Shown piece after piece: positions 51,576-60,442 of a stretch of DNA of 64,000 nt. Every line of letters begins with the position of its first letter. The stretch's first letter is position 1. This stretch comes from Candidatus Cloacimonetes bacterium 4572_55 (GTDB lineage: Bacteria; 4572-55). A program made the position numbers and the translations under genes. The notes under the pieces were generated by a model. It was not told the origin of the DNA, made no database searches, and saw nothing but the letters and a program-made list of their open reading frames with translations. The stretch spans positions 1-64,000 of the forward strand of contig NBMB01000023.1 of the NCBI GenBank assembly GCA_002084765.1, in the 5' to 3' direction.

Positions 51576-54056
51576 ATGGTTAATGAAAAAGAAGCTAAAA
51601 TATTACGCGGGTATGCAAAGCGACTTGATCCCAATGATTCCGGTGCCTTCAATAATCTGGGAGTTGTTTTTTTCAACAAAAAATTTTTTGATGATGCGAT
51701 AGAAGCCTTTGAGCAAGCACTTGATGTGGATCCTCAAAATACATTAGCCAGACGAAATTTACGAATAGCTCTTCAAAAAAGCGGCAGATATGAAAAATTT
51801 GTAACCGATACAATCGATAGGATTTCCCGCCAACCGGATGACTGGCGTATTCTGGAAGGTCTTGCCCTGTTCTACAAAAAAACGGAAGACTATGAAAAAT
51901 CGATTCATGCTTTTGAACAGGTTCTAAAAAAAAGACCCGGAAATAATCAGATTCATTTTCACTTAGCAGAAATTTATACTGCGTTAGGGCAATATTCCGA
52001 TTCCATCCGAGAGTCTTTGATCTCTCTACAGCACTTCCCCGAATCTGCACAACTTCATCTTTTCTTAGGTCAAGCATACTATAATTCCGGCATGGACGAT
52101 ACGGCTATCGAGGAATTGAAAAAAGCGATCGATCTGGAGCCGACATCAGCGCAAGCGCATTTCCTTTTAGGATTTGTGTACGGCGATAAAGGCTGGTATG
52201 AAAAAGCCGTCGCCGAATCCCAAAAGGCTATTGAGTTGAACCCCGGGTATGCCAGAATCAACTCGAATTTGGCTATCATCCAGGCAACCGACGACGAAGT
52301 GATCGCTATTGATGAGCAGCCTTCAGAGGCTACGACTTTTAATCGTCACTACAGTCTGGGCGTGGCGTATTTCAACCGGAACTTGTTGAAAGAAGCGCGG
52401 GATGAGTTTGTGCAGGCTTTAGAAGCTGACAAAGACGCCCGTTTGATCTATAAAAATATCGGTGAAATCGATCTTCTGTCGGGAAATAGACGGGAGGCGT
52501 TGACGAATTATCTGAAGGCGTCCATTGTTGAGCCTTATTCTGCGAAAATCAGCAATGATGTGGGCGTTATTTATCATTTGGACGGCGATTATATCCAGGC
52601 TTTTAAACATTACCAAAAAGCACTGGAGGTTGATAAACTATACGCAACCGCAAAAAACAATCTGGCTGTTTTGCTCTTTCAATTGGGTATGGAAGAAGAA
52701 TCCCTATCTTTTTTTTCATTGGTTGTTCATAGAAAAGACGTCAATTTGTTCGAGTGCTGTTATAATTACGGAGTCGCTTTGAACAAACTCGCCGACTATG
52801 ATAACGCTATTCAGCAGTTGTTAAAAGCGAAAAATTTGCAAGAGAATTCTCTGTTTGTAAACCGCAATTTAGGGATCACATATCATGATAACAATCAAAA
52901 TGACAAGGCATTGGAAATATTTCAAAAAGCGATTCAGATTGATCCTGAAGACGCGCAATCCTATTTTTATAAAGCAATTGTCTTAAATAGCCTCAAGAGG
53001 TATCAGGAAGCGATTGACGCGACGCAAAAAGGAAGCGAACTCGGAACGTTTAATCCCCAATATTTTTTTTTGTTGGCAACCGATTCCTTTACCAAACGAG
53101 AAAATAACATGAAGGCGGTCTGCAAAGCGACCGTCGAAAATGAAGACGACCTGGCGGAAATTAAGAAACAAATTTCTACTAATATCTTGGTTAATATTTG
53201 GGAAAAGAAGAGTGATAAGTCCGTAATCACGGAAGAGATTACCGATTCCAATTTAAAAGCTCCGAATCTCACAATAAAGGATTCGGACGGTTCATTTGAA
53301 AAGGCTATTTCCAATAAGACGCCCTCTCTGGAAGAATTGGAAGATTTATATTGTCAAGGAAATGCGGAGCCTTTTTTATTATCGATGCTGGGCGGTCTGT
53401 ATATGCGCCGCAAACGGTTTGACGAGGCGATTGCTGTGCTTGAGAAATCTCGGGCAGACAATCCAGAGGCTCAACGAATGTTGGGGATTCTGTTGGTCAA
53501 GAACCGGAGCTATATGGACGCGCTACAGGCTTTTTATAATTCAGCGAACCATTTATCTGAAGATAAACAAGATTATCGGGTCCATGTGGCGATTGGTATT
53601 CTGCATGAGGAATTTGGTTTTTATACGCGTGCATTGCGAGCGTATAAAAAAGCGACTTCATTAAACGAAAATTGCACGGTCGCTTTACGAAAATTGGGCT
53701 ATCTTCTCTTGCGAGAAGAGCGTCTGGAGGAAGCGAAATCGACCTTTAAATCTCTACTGAAATCTGTTCCCAACGACTTAGAGGCATACGGAAATCTCGC
53801 CGAGATTTTTGTAAAAAGCGGGCGCTATGAGCAGGCTTATCGGGTCTATCAGATTTTGCAAAAGAAAAGTCCGCAGCATACGAACTATCAATATCAGTTG
53901 GGGTTGTGCAGCTATGGGCGCATTTTTCAGAAGGCGATTCACGGATGGGAAAAAATTTTGGTAGATTCCAAAGATAATAAGAAACGAAAAAAAGCGCGTC
54001 AACAGTTACAGTATGCAAAAGAACAGGAAAAAAAGATTCGGTTAAGTTTCAAATAA
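51576..54056 (+). CDS. Large tetratricopeptide repeat protein
   Basis: 826 residues built almost wholly of TPR units (for example AFNNLGVVFFNKKFFDDAIE, EDYEKSIHAFEQVLKKRPGN, AHFLLGFVYGDKGWYEKAVA, ALNKLADYDNAIQQLLKAKN), with a short break around residues 505-590 where the sequence is charged. No signal peptide or membrane helix is present, so it is a cytoplasmic scaffold. In the chemosensory operon it may bind the array, the AAA proteins or pilus machinery. A TPR protein (SgmX) is used this way in Myxococcus polarity, but no homology is claimed. RBS AAGAAGGT is 6 bases before the ATG. The 205 bases after the stop hold no gene. Confidence 0.88.
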   Translation: MVNEKEAKILRGYAKRLDPNDSGAFNNLGVVFFNKKFFDDAIEAFEQALDVDPQNTLARRNLRIALQKSGRYEKFVTDTIDRISRQPDDWRILEGLALFYKKTEDYEKSIHAFEQVLKKRPGNNQIHFHLAEIYTALGQYSDSIRESLISLQHFPESAQLHLFLGQAYYNSGMDDTAIEELKKAIDLEPTSAQAHFLLGFVYGDKGWYEKAVAESQKAIELNPGYARINSNLAIIQATDDEVIAIDEQPSEATTFNRHYSLGVAYFNRNLLKEARDEFVQALEADKDARLIYKNIGEIDLLSGNRREALTNYLKASIVEPYSAKISNDVGVIYHLDGDYIQAFKHYQKALEVDKLYATAKNNLAVLLFQLGMEEESLSFFSLVVHRKDVNLFECCYNYGVALNKLADYDNAIQQLLKAKNLQENSLFVNRNLGITYHDNNQNDKALEIFQKAIQIDPEDAQSYFYKAIVLNSLKRYQEAIDATQKGSELGTFNPQYFFLLATDSFTKRENNMKAVCKATVENEDDLAEIKKQISTNILVNIWEKKSDKSVITEEITDSNLKAPNLTIKDSDGSFEKAISNKTPSLEELEDLYCQGNAEPFLLSMLGGLYMRRKRFDEAIAVLEKSRADNPEAQRMLGILLVKNRSYMDALQAFYNSANHLSEDKQDYRVHVAIGILHEEFGFYTRALRAYKKATSLNENCTVALRKLGYLLLREERLEEAKSTFKSLLKSVPNDLEAYGNLAEIFVKSGRYEQAYRVYQILQKKSPQHTNYQYQLGLCSYGRIFQKAIHGWEKILVDSKDNKKRKKARQQLQYAKEQEKKIRLSFK

Positions 54057-54261
54057 ATCATTTAATTCATCGGACTGCCAAGCTATTGCAAATTTTCTCC
54101 GCTCAATAAGTCTGGGCATAACTTCCCTTTAAGATTCTAAAAATATTTTAGTGCTGCTATGTTTTATCGGTATTTTTGAAAATATTTTTAGGATTTAAAT
54201 GGGAATTTTACCATAGGCTTTTGAGGAATTACATACGAATTTTATCCGATAAGAAGGTGCT

Positions 54262-54987
54262 ATGACCCTTGAAGGATTACTGGAAGATCTTTCTATTATT
54301 GAGTTATTTCAACTTATTGACATGGGAAATAAAACCGGTATTTTGGAAATTATTGACGATTCCTCAAAAAACAAGGCAACAATTTTTTTTGATAAAGGCG
54401 TTTTAACCCATATTCGACTAAAAGAAAATGTGAAGCCGGTTCATGAGATGTTGGAAAAAGCCGGTCTTGTGACACGGGCGCAGATGGATTTTGCCCATCA
54501 ATATCAACAAAGAATGCCAAGTAAAAAAAAATTCGGCTCTGTTCTATTAAAATTAAATTATATTTCACGCCATAACCTGCGGAAGATTATCCACCAGCAG
54601 ATGGAAGAGGCTCTCTACAGCTTATTCGATTGGATGAACGGCTCGTTTAAATTTTATGACGTGGTCGAGATCGAATCGATTGATTTTCCGTTGAAAATGT
54701 CCGTGGAAAAACTTATCTTAGAAGGCTCAAGACGCCAGGACGAATGGACTCAGATAGAGCCGCATGTCCCGCATCTCAATGTCCGGTTTCGATTTAGAGA
54801 GCAGAAAAACACCAGTCAATTTCCGAGCCTGGAATCTGAAGAGTGGAAAATTATGACAAATATTGACGGAAAGATCACAGCGGGCGAGTTGGCTCTGAAG
54901 CAAGGATTGAATAACTTTGTGACATGTAAAATATTATCCAATTTGGTTAGGAAAGGAATTGTGGAAGTTATCCCCGACTCTATTTAA
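54262..54987 (+). CDS. DUF4388 (PatA-like) protein
   Basis: 241 residues. The DUF4388 domain opens with LEGLLEDLSIIELFQLIDMG and NKTGILEI, as in PatA/HmpR-like regulators and many gliding-motility proteins, and continues to KFGSVLLKLNYISRHNLRK and MEEALYSLFDWMNGSFKF. The C-terminal third (MTNIDGKITAGELALKQG) resembles the short winged-helix-like ending of these proteins. Function is unknown, with roles in polarity or two-component signalling in known members. A good ribosome site (AAGAAGGTGCT) precedes the ATG. The double-AAA gene follows 44 bases later. Confidence 0.82.
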   Translation: MTLEGLLEDLSIIELFQLIDMGNKTGILEIIDDSSKNKATIFFDKGVLTHIRLKENVKPVHEMLEKAGLVTRAQMDFAHQYQQRMPSKKKFGSVLLKLNYISRHNLRKIIHQQMEEALYSLFDWMNGSFKFYDVVEIESIDFPLKMSVEKLILEGSRRQDEWTQIEPHVPHLNVRFRFREQKNTSQFPSLESEEWKIMTNIDGKITAGELALKQGLNNFVTCKILSNLVRKGIVEVIPDSI

Positions 54988-55031
54988 CTCCCCCTTAACC
55001 CCCTCATTTCCTGAAAGCGTTGGGAACTCCT

Positions 55032-57095
55032 ATGTTTGAACAGCACGACTATCAACCGATAGTCCCATATACGTTTGATAATTTTGTCGTTGGAAATAGC
55101 AACCGATTTGCATTTGCCGCTTGTCGATCTGTGGCTCAATCTCCGGGTACGATTTACAATCCGATATTTATTCATGGAGGCGTTGGTTTGGGCAAGACCC
55201 ATTTGCTGTGCGCTTTGGGCAATTACATCAGGGAGCATGACGAAGAGGCATCCGTGGTTTATGTCACAATCGACCGTCTGACAAAAGAATTGATGGTCGC
55301 TGTAGAAAACGGGAATTTGGATTCTTTCAATAATCAATTTCAAATGGTGGACTGTATTTTAATCGACGATATCGGATTTTTGAAAGAAAGGGAGGGTATT
55401 CAGCAGAAGATTGTTCATTTTTTCGATTTGCTGGTGTCGAGGAGAAAACAGATCGCATTAACTAGCGATCGACCGCCTCGGGAACTCAACACTCTATTGG
55501 AGCGGTTGCGCTCCCGATTTGAGGGAGGGCTGATCGTCGATATTCAGACTCCTGAATTTGAGACCCGCGTGGCAATTCTGCAGAAGAAGGCAGAAGCCAT
55601 GCGCATCCAAGACATATCCGACGATGTGATCTATGCTATCGCGGACCACTTTCGAACAAATATTCGGGAATTGGAAGGTGCTCTCAATAAATTGATCGCC
55701 TATCGTTCGATGCTGAAAAAAAAAATTACTACCAATCATCTTCAAGATATTTTTCCAAATTTCAGCAGTTCCGAGGATGAGTTTCATCAGCCCGCTATCG
55801 ACGATGGGGACGAAACGGTTCTTTTAAAAACACCTCGGCCCACAGAAAAATCTCAGGTCGGCGCGGATTTAACTGAATTTTTTGAAGATTTTGCCGACGG
55901 CGTCACAGCTCAGATCGCCAAGCGCGAACGGGAGATGGCGGAAAAGGAAAAGTTTCGCCGCAAAACATACATCTGGCAAATGAAAGGTTTTGTGACCGCC
56001 CGCCTGGAAAAGGCGATGGAAAAAGAGTTGGAAGAGATTCGGTCGGTATTCCAAGAGTATACGAAAGATGTTAACTATTTGATCGATATGCAAAAAAATA
56101 TCGCTTGCATGGATAATGCCGAGGGATTCAACAGAGAACTTCGTGAGATCGAAGATATGCTCTTTGACCCAGATAGGATAAACGTAATCGAGAGCCGCCT
56201 GAACGAAATCCGCGTCCGCGTCGAAAGGCGGTTTAAATATTGGGAGACATTGCATAAAGATATTGATATCCGAGATTTTATCGTCAGCGACAGCAACCGA
56301 TTGGCATTCACGATGACCGAGACGACTATCAAGTATCCTGCGCAACGCTTTAATCCCTTGTTTATTCATGGTCAGGAGGACACAGGCAAAACCTTTCTGC
56401 TTCATGCAATCGGCAACAAAGTTTTTCATAAACACCCACCCATGTATGTTTGTTATATTCACGCCAAAGATTTTATTTCCGGTCTGATCAAAGGGATCAA
56501 AGACGGGACTGTCTCCGAATTTATTCAATATTATCGAGACGCCGACTTCCTTATCTTTGACGACATCCACCTGCTGAGAGGGAAGGAACGCACGCAAGAA
56601 GAATTTTTTCATGTATTTAATTCGCTTATTGCAAACAACAAACAAATCGTTATATCCTCAAACCGCCCGCCCCAATATCTGCTGACATTTGACGAAAGAT
56701 TGCGGTCTCGATTCAAAAGCGGGCTTGTTGTCGAGATTGGGACCATGGATCGAGAATCCAAAAAACAGGCTGTGCAATCATTGTTCAATCGGTGCAATTT
56801 GACGGTTTCCGCCGATTTGATCGGCAAAATTGTTGACAATACCTCCATGAATCTGAAAGAAGTCACTGATATTATTGAGCGGACATTGGTCGATTCGACT
56901 GCCAGCGGAAAAAAGGTGACCGAGGAAATGATCAAAAATTTGGTTCAAGAACAAGAAGAGGCGACACTCCCCAGAACAAAAATAGACGAGCGCTTCTCTT
57001 CCCAACGCGCCTCGAAGATATCGACAAGTGAGATTCAACGGAAGTTGATTTCAGATTGGCCCATTCAAGATGATTTGATCGAATGGGAATTCTAA
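55032..57095 (+). CDS. Tandem DnaA-type AAA+ protein without DNA-binding domain
   Basis: 687 residues from ATG 55032 (a TTG 12 bases earlier is possible). Module 1 (about 13-240) opens YTFDNFVVGNSNRFAFAA and has Walker A GGVGLGKTHL (49-58), Walker B ILIDD (109-113), sensor-1 TSDRPP, the arginine-finger region LERLRSRFEGGL and sensor-2 TNIRELEGALNKL. This is the DnaA AAA+ domain almost residue by residue. A charged, predicted coiled-coil region (about 285-400) follows. Module 2 (about 412-640) repeats the plan: IRDFIVSDSNRLAFT, GQEDTGKT (447-454), LIFDD (507-511), SSNRPP and DERLRSRFKSGL, but its sensor-2 reads NLKEVTDII, without the usual Arg. DnaA domains I and IV are missing, so origin binding is not expected. 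It is the last gene of the chemosensory locus. I know of no assigned function for this architecture. Confidence 0.93.
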   Translation: MFEQHDYQPIVPYTFDNFVVGNSNRFAFAACRSVAQSPGTIYNPIFIHGGVGLGKTHLLCALGNYIREHDEEASVVYVTIDRLTKELMVAVENGNLDSFNNQFQMVDCILIDDIGFLKEREGIQQKIVHFFDLLVSRRKQIALTSDRPPRELNTLLERLRSRFEGGLIVDIQTPEFETRVAILQKKAEAMRIQDISDDVIYAIADHFRTNIRELEGALNKLIAYRSMLKKKITTNHLQDIFPNFSSSEDEFHQPAIDDGDETVLLKTPRPTEKSQVGADLTEFFEDFADGVTAQIAKREREMAEKEKFRRKTYIWQMKGFVTARLEKAMEKELEEIRSVFQEYTKDVNYLIDMQKNIACMDNAEGFNRELREIEDMLFDPDRINVIESRLNEIRVRVERRFKYWETLHKDIDIRDFIVSDSNRLAFTMTETTIKYPAQRFNPLFIHGQEDTGKTFLLHAIGNKVFHKHPPMYVCYIHAKDFISGLIKGIKDGTVSEFIQYYRDADFLIFDDIHLLRGKERTQEEFFHVFNSLIANNKQIVISSNRPPQYLLTFDERLRSRFKSGLVVEIGTMDRESKKQAVQSLFNRCNLTVSADLIGKIVDNTSMNLKEVTDIIERTLVDSTASGKKVTEEMIKNLVQEQEEATLPRTKIDERFSSQRASKISTSEIQRKLISDWPIQDDLIEWEF

Positions 57096-57379
57096 GTCGT
57101 CTCCAACCCCCCTGTCACATCCCGCCGCGATTCCCCGAAGTATTTTCCGACTGTTCTTGTCAGCGAATCAATATCAGCGATTCGGTTTGCAACGTTTTAT
57201 TTTCGTCGGTGTAGGCAAGCGATCCTATTTTTTTAGGTGATGATGAAGATGTACGGCTCAATATGGCATTCTGCGTTACGGGCTTACATGCGTATCACTA
57301 CCGTTTTTTTATATCTGAAAACCGATCAACCGCCCTCGGTTTTTCTGGAAATATTGCTTAACAATTGCACGGAGCACTC
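57096..57379. other. Spacer without recognised features
   Basis: Bases between the double-AAA gene and the VWA gene. An open frame from 57237 is hydrophobic by chance and overlaps the next gene. No hairpin or promoter stands out. Confidence 0.55.
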
Positions 57380-59632
57380 ATGGAAACCACATTTGATTTT
57401 CATTTTAACTCTACTCATATTTTTCCTATTCTACTTGTTTTATTGATCTCTCTTGGCATCGCCTGGTGGACCTACCGTAAGCCAAACCCGCCTATTGGCA
57501 ATAGAATGAAATATTTCCTGTTGACTCTCAGAATGCTTACCTTGACCGCGGTTCTCCTCGCTCTGTTGGAGCCGCTTCTCAGCGTAATCACTCGTTATGT
57601 TGAGCCGCCGGTGATCGCCCTTCTCGTAGACAAGTCCAACAGTATAACTGTCTTGGATCAATATGATGATCTGGAGATCGTCCCCGCAGAGATGGACGTT
57701 TCGCGAGATTCTTTAATGTCGATTATCCTGTCTGGAAAAAATGGATTGCTCGAAAAGTTGGAAAAATCGGGAACCGTGAAACAATATCGATTTGCCAAAG
57801 ATACAGAGCTGAAAACATCGCAGCCCTTCTCGATTTCTCGAAATGAGAGCAACCTGAGCCGAGCGTTACAAACCATTGATCAGGAACTTGTCGAGGAAAA
57901 TTTGACCGCAATCGTTATGCTGACCGACGGTGTCACAAACGCGGGAGCCGATCCCAATCGTTTTGCCCGATCCAGTCGCGCGCCGATCTTCACTGTTGGG
58001 ATCGGCGATCCGAATGAACGGAAAGATATTGCCATTTCAGGATTTCTGACCAATCAAACAGCGTATGTGGATAACGAGGTCCCGGTTGAGACGACTTTGC
58101 GCAGCAACGGGTTTGATAATCGCCAAATTTCTGTGCAGATCATTCAAGATCAAAAAGTTGTCGCGGAAGAGAACGTGATCTTAAAAGGGTCGTCAATGGA
58201 GCAAAAAGTCATGCTCCGATTTACACCGACAGAGCCTGGAGATCAGAAATACCGATTACGGATTCCAGTGCAAGAGGGAGAGCTGATCTCTCAGAATAAC
58301 AACCGGGATTTTGTGGTCAAGGTGTTGAAAAGCAAGATTCAGGTGCTGCATATAGCGGGTCGTCCTTCTTACGACTACAGCTTTTTACAGAGAACTTTTG
58401 AGCGCGATCCCAATGTGGAGCCAACCGGATTGGTGATGAGAAAAAACGGTAACTTTTATCCCTATAAAACAGCCCGCGAGGGAAATAAGGCACTGACGGC
58501 TCGGTTGCCTCAGACTCAAGACGAGCTTTTTAAGTACGACCTGGTTATTCTTGCGGATATTCACCGTCGCCATCTGGGCGAATCGCTGGAACGGCTATTG
58601 GTTGAATTTGTGCGGGATCGAGGCGGCGCGTTGTTGATGCTTGGAGGGGATCACAGTTTTCAGGGAGGAAATTATTATCAATCGCCGATCTCCGAACTGC
58701 TGCCTGTCACGCTTGCTGCAACAACAGGTTCCATGAAAAAAGGCGCATTCCCGATTCAACTCACGAATCAGGGAAATCGTCATGCGCTACTGATGTTGGA
58801 GGATAACCCGGAACCAGACGCGCGTATCTGGCAGCGATTGCCTCCGCTAAACGGGTATAACCAGGTCAAAGGCGTAAAAACCGGAGCCGAGTTGCTGGCA
58901 ACGGTGGAAGGAAATCAGCTTACGCCTTTATTGACCCTGAGTCGTTCAGGGAAGGGCAAAACCATGGCGTTTGCCGCGACAGGATATTGGCAGTGGAATT
59001 TTAAGATGGTGGGCGTTTCCGGGACCGCGGAATATTCCGATCGATTCTGGAGCAATGTGATCCGCTGGCTGGTCTCCAGAGAGGGGATCAACCAGGTAAA
59101 TTTGGCGACTGATCGGAAGGTCTATCGGAATGGCGAGACCGTCAACTTTTCTTGTCAAGTGTATGATCAACGATTCGAGCCGCAAACAGAGGCTGACGTT
59201 GTCTTGACTATTTCCAAAAAAGGATCGGATGAGATTCTGCATGAGTCGAATATGATTGATCGGGAAGAGGGACGCTATCTCGGTCAATCTGATAATCTGA
59301 TGCCGGGGGATTATACCGCTGAGGTCACGGCGCAAAAAGGTGAGGCAAAATTCGGCTCGGACCGTCAATCTTTCACTGTGAGCGAATATAGCCTTGAGTA
59401 CGAAAATACACAAATGAACGAAACATTATTGAAGCAAATTGCTCAAAATAGCGATGGAAAATATTTTACTCCAAACAGAGTCGGCGAACTGCCGGAACAT
59501 CTGATTCTGTCAGAGCGGATGAAAGAGAGCGGGCGAGATATTGTCTTGTGGGATCACCCGGGATTTTTTCTGCTGGTCATGCTTCTTTTGGGGATAGAAT
59601 GGACGCTTCGCAAACGTCGAGGATTGGCTTAA
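57380..59632 (+). CDS. VWA-domain membrane protein with a GATase-like domain
   Basis: 750 residues from ATG 57380 (GGAG 8 bases before). Two membrane helices are at the N-terminus (about 14-32 and 45-66). The von Willebrand A domain has the MIDAS motif D84-x-S-x-S (VDKSNS) and MLTDGVTNAG. Ig-like beta domains are next. A class-I glutamine amidotransferase-like region (YDLVILADIHRRHLG, GGALLMLGGDHSFQGG) lacks its nucleophilic Cys (LGGDHSF), as in other such proteins. A final TM helix is at about 727-745. This arrangement recurs in uncultured FCB and planctomycete genomes near MoxR/BatA-like genes, which are not here. Function unknown, probably envelope protein assembly. Confidence 0.8.
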   Translation: METTFDFHFNSTHIFPILLVLLISLGIAWWTYRKPNPPIGNRMKYFLLTLRMLTLTAVLLALLEPLLSVITRYVEPPVIALLVDKSNSITVLDQYDDLEIVPAEMDVSRDSLMSIILSGKNGLLEKLEKSGTVKQYRFAKDTELKTSQPFSISRNESNLSRALQTIDQELVEENLTAIVMLTDGVTNAGADPNRFARSSRAPIFTVGIGDPNERKDIAISGFLTNQTAYVDNEVPVETTLRSNGFDNRQISVQIIQDQKVVAEENVILKGSSMEQKVMLRFTPTEPGDQKYRLRIPVQEGELISQNNNRDFVVKVLKSKIQVLHIAGRPSYDYSFLQRTFERDPNVEPTGLVMRKNGNFYPYKTAREGNKALTARLPQTQDELFKYDLVILADIHRRHLGESLERLLVEFVRDRGGALLMLGGDHSFQGGNYYQSPISELLPVTLAATTGSMKKGAFPIQLTNQGNRHALLMLEDNPEPDARIWQRLPPLNGYNQVKGVKTGAELLATVEGNQLTPLLTLSRSGKGKTMAFAATGYWQWNFKMVGVSGTAEYSDRFWSNVIRWLVSREGINQVNLATDRKVYRNGETVNFSCQVYDQRFEPQTEADVVLTISKKGSDEILHESNMIDREEGRYLGQSDNLMPGDYTAEVTAQKGEAKFGSDRQSFTVSEYSLEYENTQMNETLLKQIAQNSDGKYFTPNRVGELPEHLILSERMKESGRDIVLWDHPGFFLLVMLLLGIEWTLRKRRGLA

Positions 59633-59650
59633 AACGGAGGTCTTTTATTT

Positions 59651-60442
59651 ATGGCACGTCTACTTCTTACTGTGGGAGTCATCCCAGCCCGCTACGATTC
59701 GATTCGTTTCCCTGGCAAAATTCTCGCGCCGATTTCTGGCAAACCAATGATTCAGCATGTGTATGAACGCGCGCGTCAGGCAAAATTGTTGCATAGCGTG
59801 GTTGTCGCCACGGATGATCAGCGGATCATGGACGTTGTGCACGATTTTGGCGGACATGCGATTATGACGGCACGGTATCACAGAAACGGCACAGATCGGA
59901 TCGCCGAGGTACTGCGTACACGCAAAGAAGATATCGCAGTGAATATCCAGGGCGACGAGCCGCTGATTGACCCCGAGTCTATCGACGAAGCGATCCGTCC
60001 TTTTTACCAATTTTACCGATTTCACGGATTTCACGGTCTGCAAGCAACGACGTTGGCGACTGACTTTGCCGATCACGAGGAGTGGCAAGACCCAAATATG
60101 GTCAAAGTGCTTTGCGATGATCTGGGCTATGCCCTCTATTTTTCCAGAGCACCCATTCCCTACTCGAAAAAAACAGGCTCGAAAATATTGGCAAAAAAAC
60201 ATATCGGATTATACGCGTATCGGCGTAAGTTTTTGCTGCAACTGACAGAACTGCCGCCCCATCCGCTGGAGATCTCGGAAAACCTGGAGCAGTTGCGGAT
60301 ATTGGGTATGGGAGAACGCATTCTAATCGTTTTTACAAAAAACAAAAGTATCGGCGTGGATGTGCCTTCTGATGTGGAAAAGGTGGAAAAAGCAATCCGC
60401 AGATTTCAAAAATATCGCAAACTCAATTCTTTTGGTTCATAA
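59651..60442 (+). CDS. kdsB: 3-deoxy-manno-octulosonate cytidylyltransferase (CMP-KDO synthetase)
   Basis: 263 residues. It activates KDO for lipopolysaccharide core synthesis, which shows that the organism has a Gram-negative type envelope. Motifs: IPARYDSIRFPGKILAPISG, VATDDQRI, HRNGTDRIAEV, NIQGDEPLIDPESID and KHIGLYAYRRKFL, then ENLEQLRILGMGERI. An unusual segment replaces the residues after EAIRP: F118 to G129 read FYQ-FYR-FHG-FHG, encoded by four tandem 9-bp units, where relatives have an acidic, non-repetitive loop (for example LLDDPEL). Enzyme motifs on both sides are intact, so it may still work. GGAGGT is the ribosome site. The 3' end overlaps the convergent TPR gene by 20 bases. 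Confidence 0.92.
   Translation: MARLLLTVGVIPARYDSIRFPGKILAPISGKPMIQHVYERARQAKLLHSVVVATDDQRIMDVVHDFGGHAIMTARYHRNGTDRIAEVLRTRKEDIAVNIQGDEPLIDPESIDEAIRPFYQFYRFHGFHGLQATTLATDFADHEEWQDPNMVKVLCDDLGYALYFSRAPIPYSKKTGSKILAKKHIGLYAYRRKFLLQLTELPPHPLEISENLEQLRILGMGERILIVFTKNKSIGVDVPSDVEKVEKAIRRFQKYRKLNSFGS
60002..60037 (+). repeat. 9-bp tandem repeat inside kdsB
   Basis: TTTTACCAA, TTTTACCGA, TTTCACGGA, TTTCACGGT: four units of exactly nine bases in frame, coding FYQ FYR FHG FHG. It resembles the CACGGATTT minisatellites found between genes in some uncultured bacteria, here inside a conserved enzyme gene. Confidence 0.95.

Noticed and set aside
55032-57095. Gene for the replication initiator DnaA with an origin
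   Set aside because: No domain IV motif, no cluster of TTATCCACA boxes and no dnaN or gyrB neighbours. Two AAA modules instead of one.
57237-57446. Hydrophobic 69-residue protein before the VWA gene
   Set aside because: It overlaps the VWA gene's membrane helix in another frame, and the hydrophobicity comes from that overlap.
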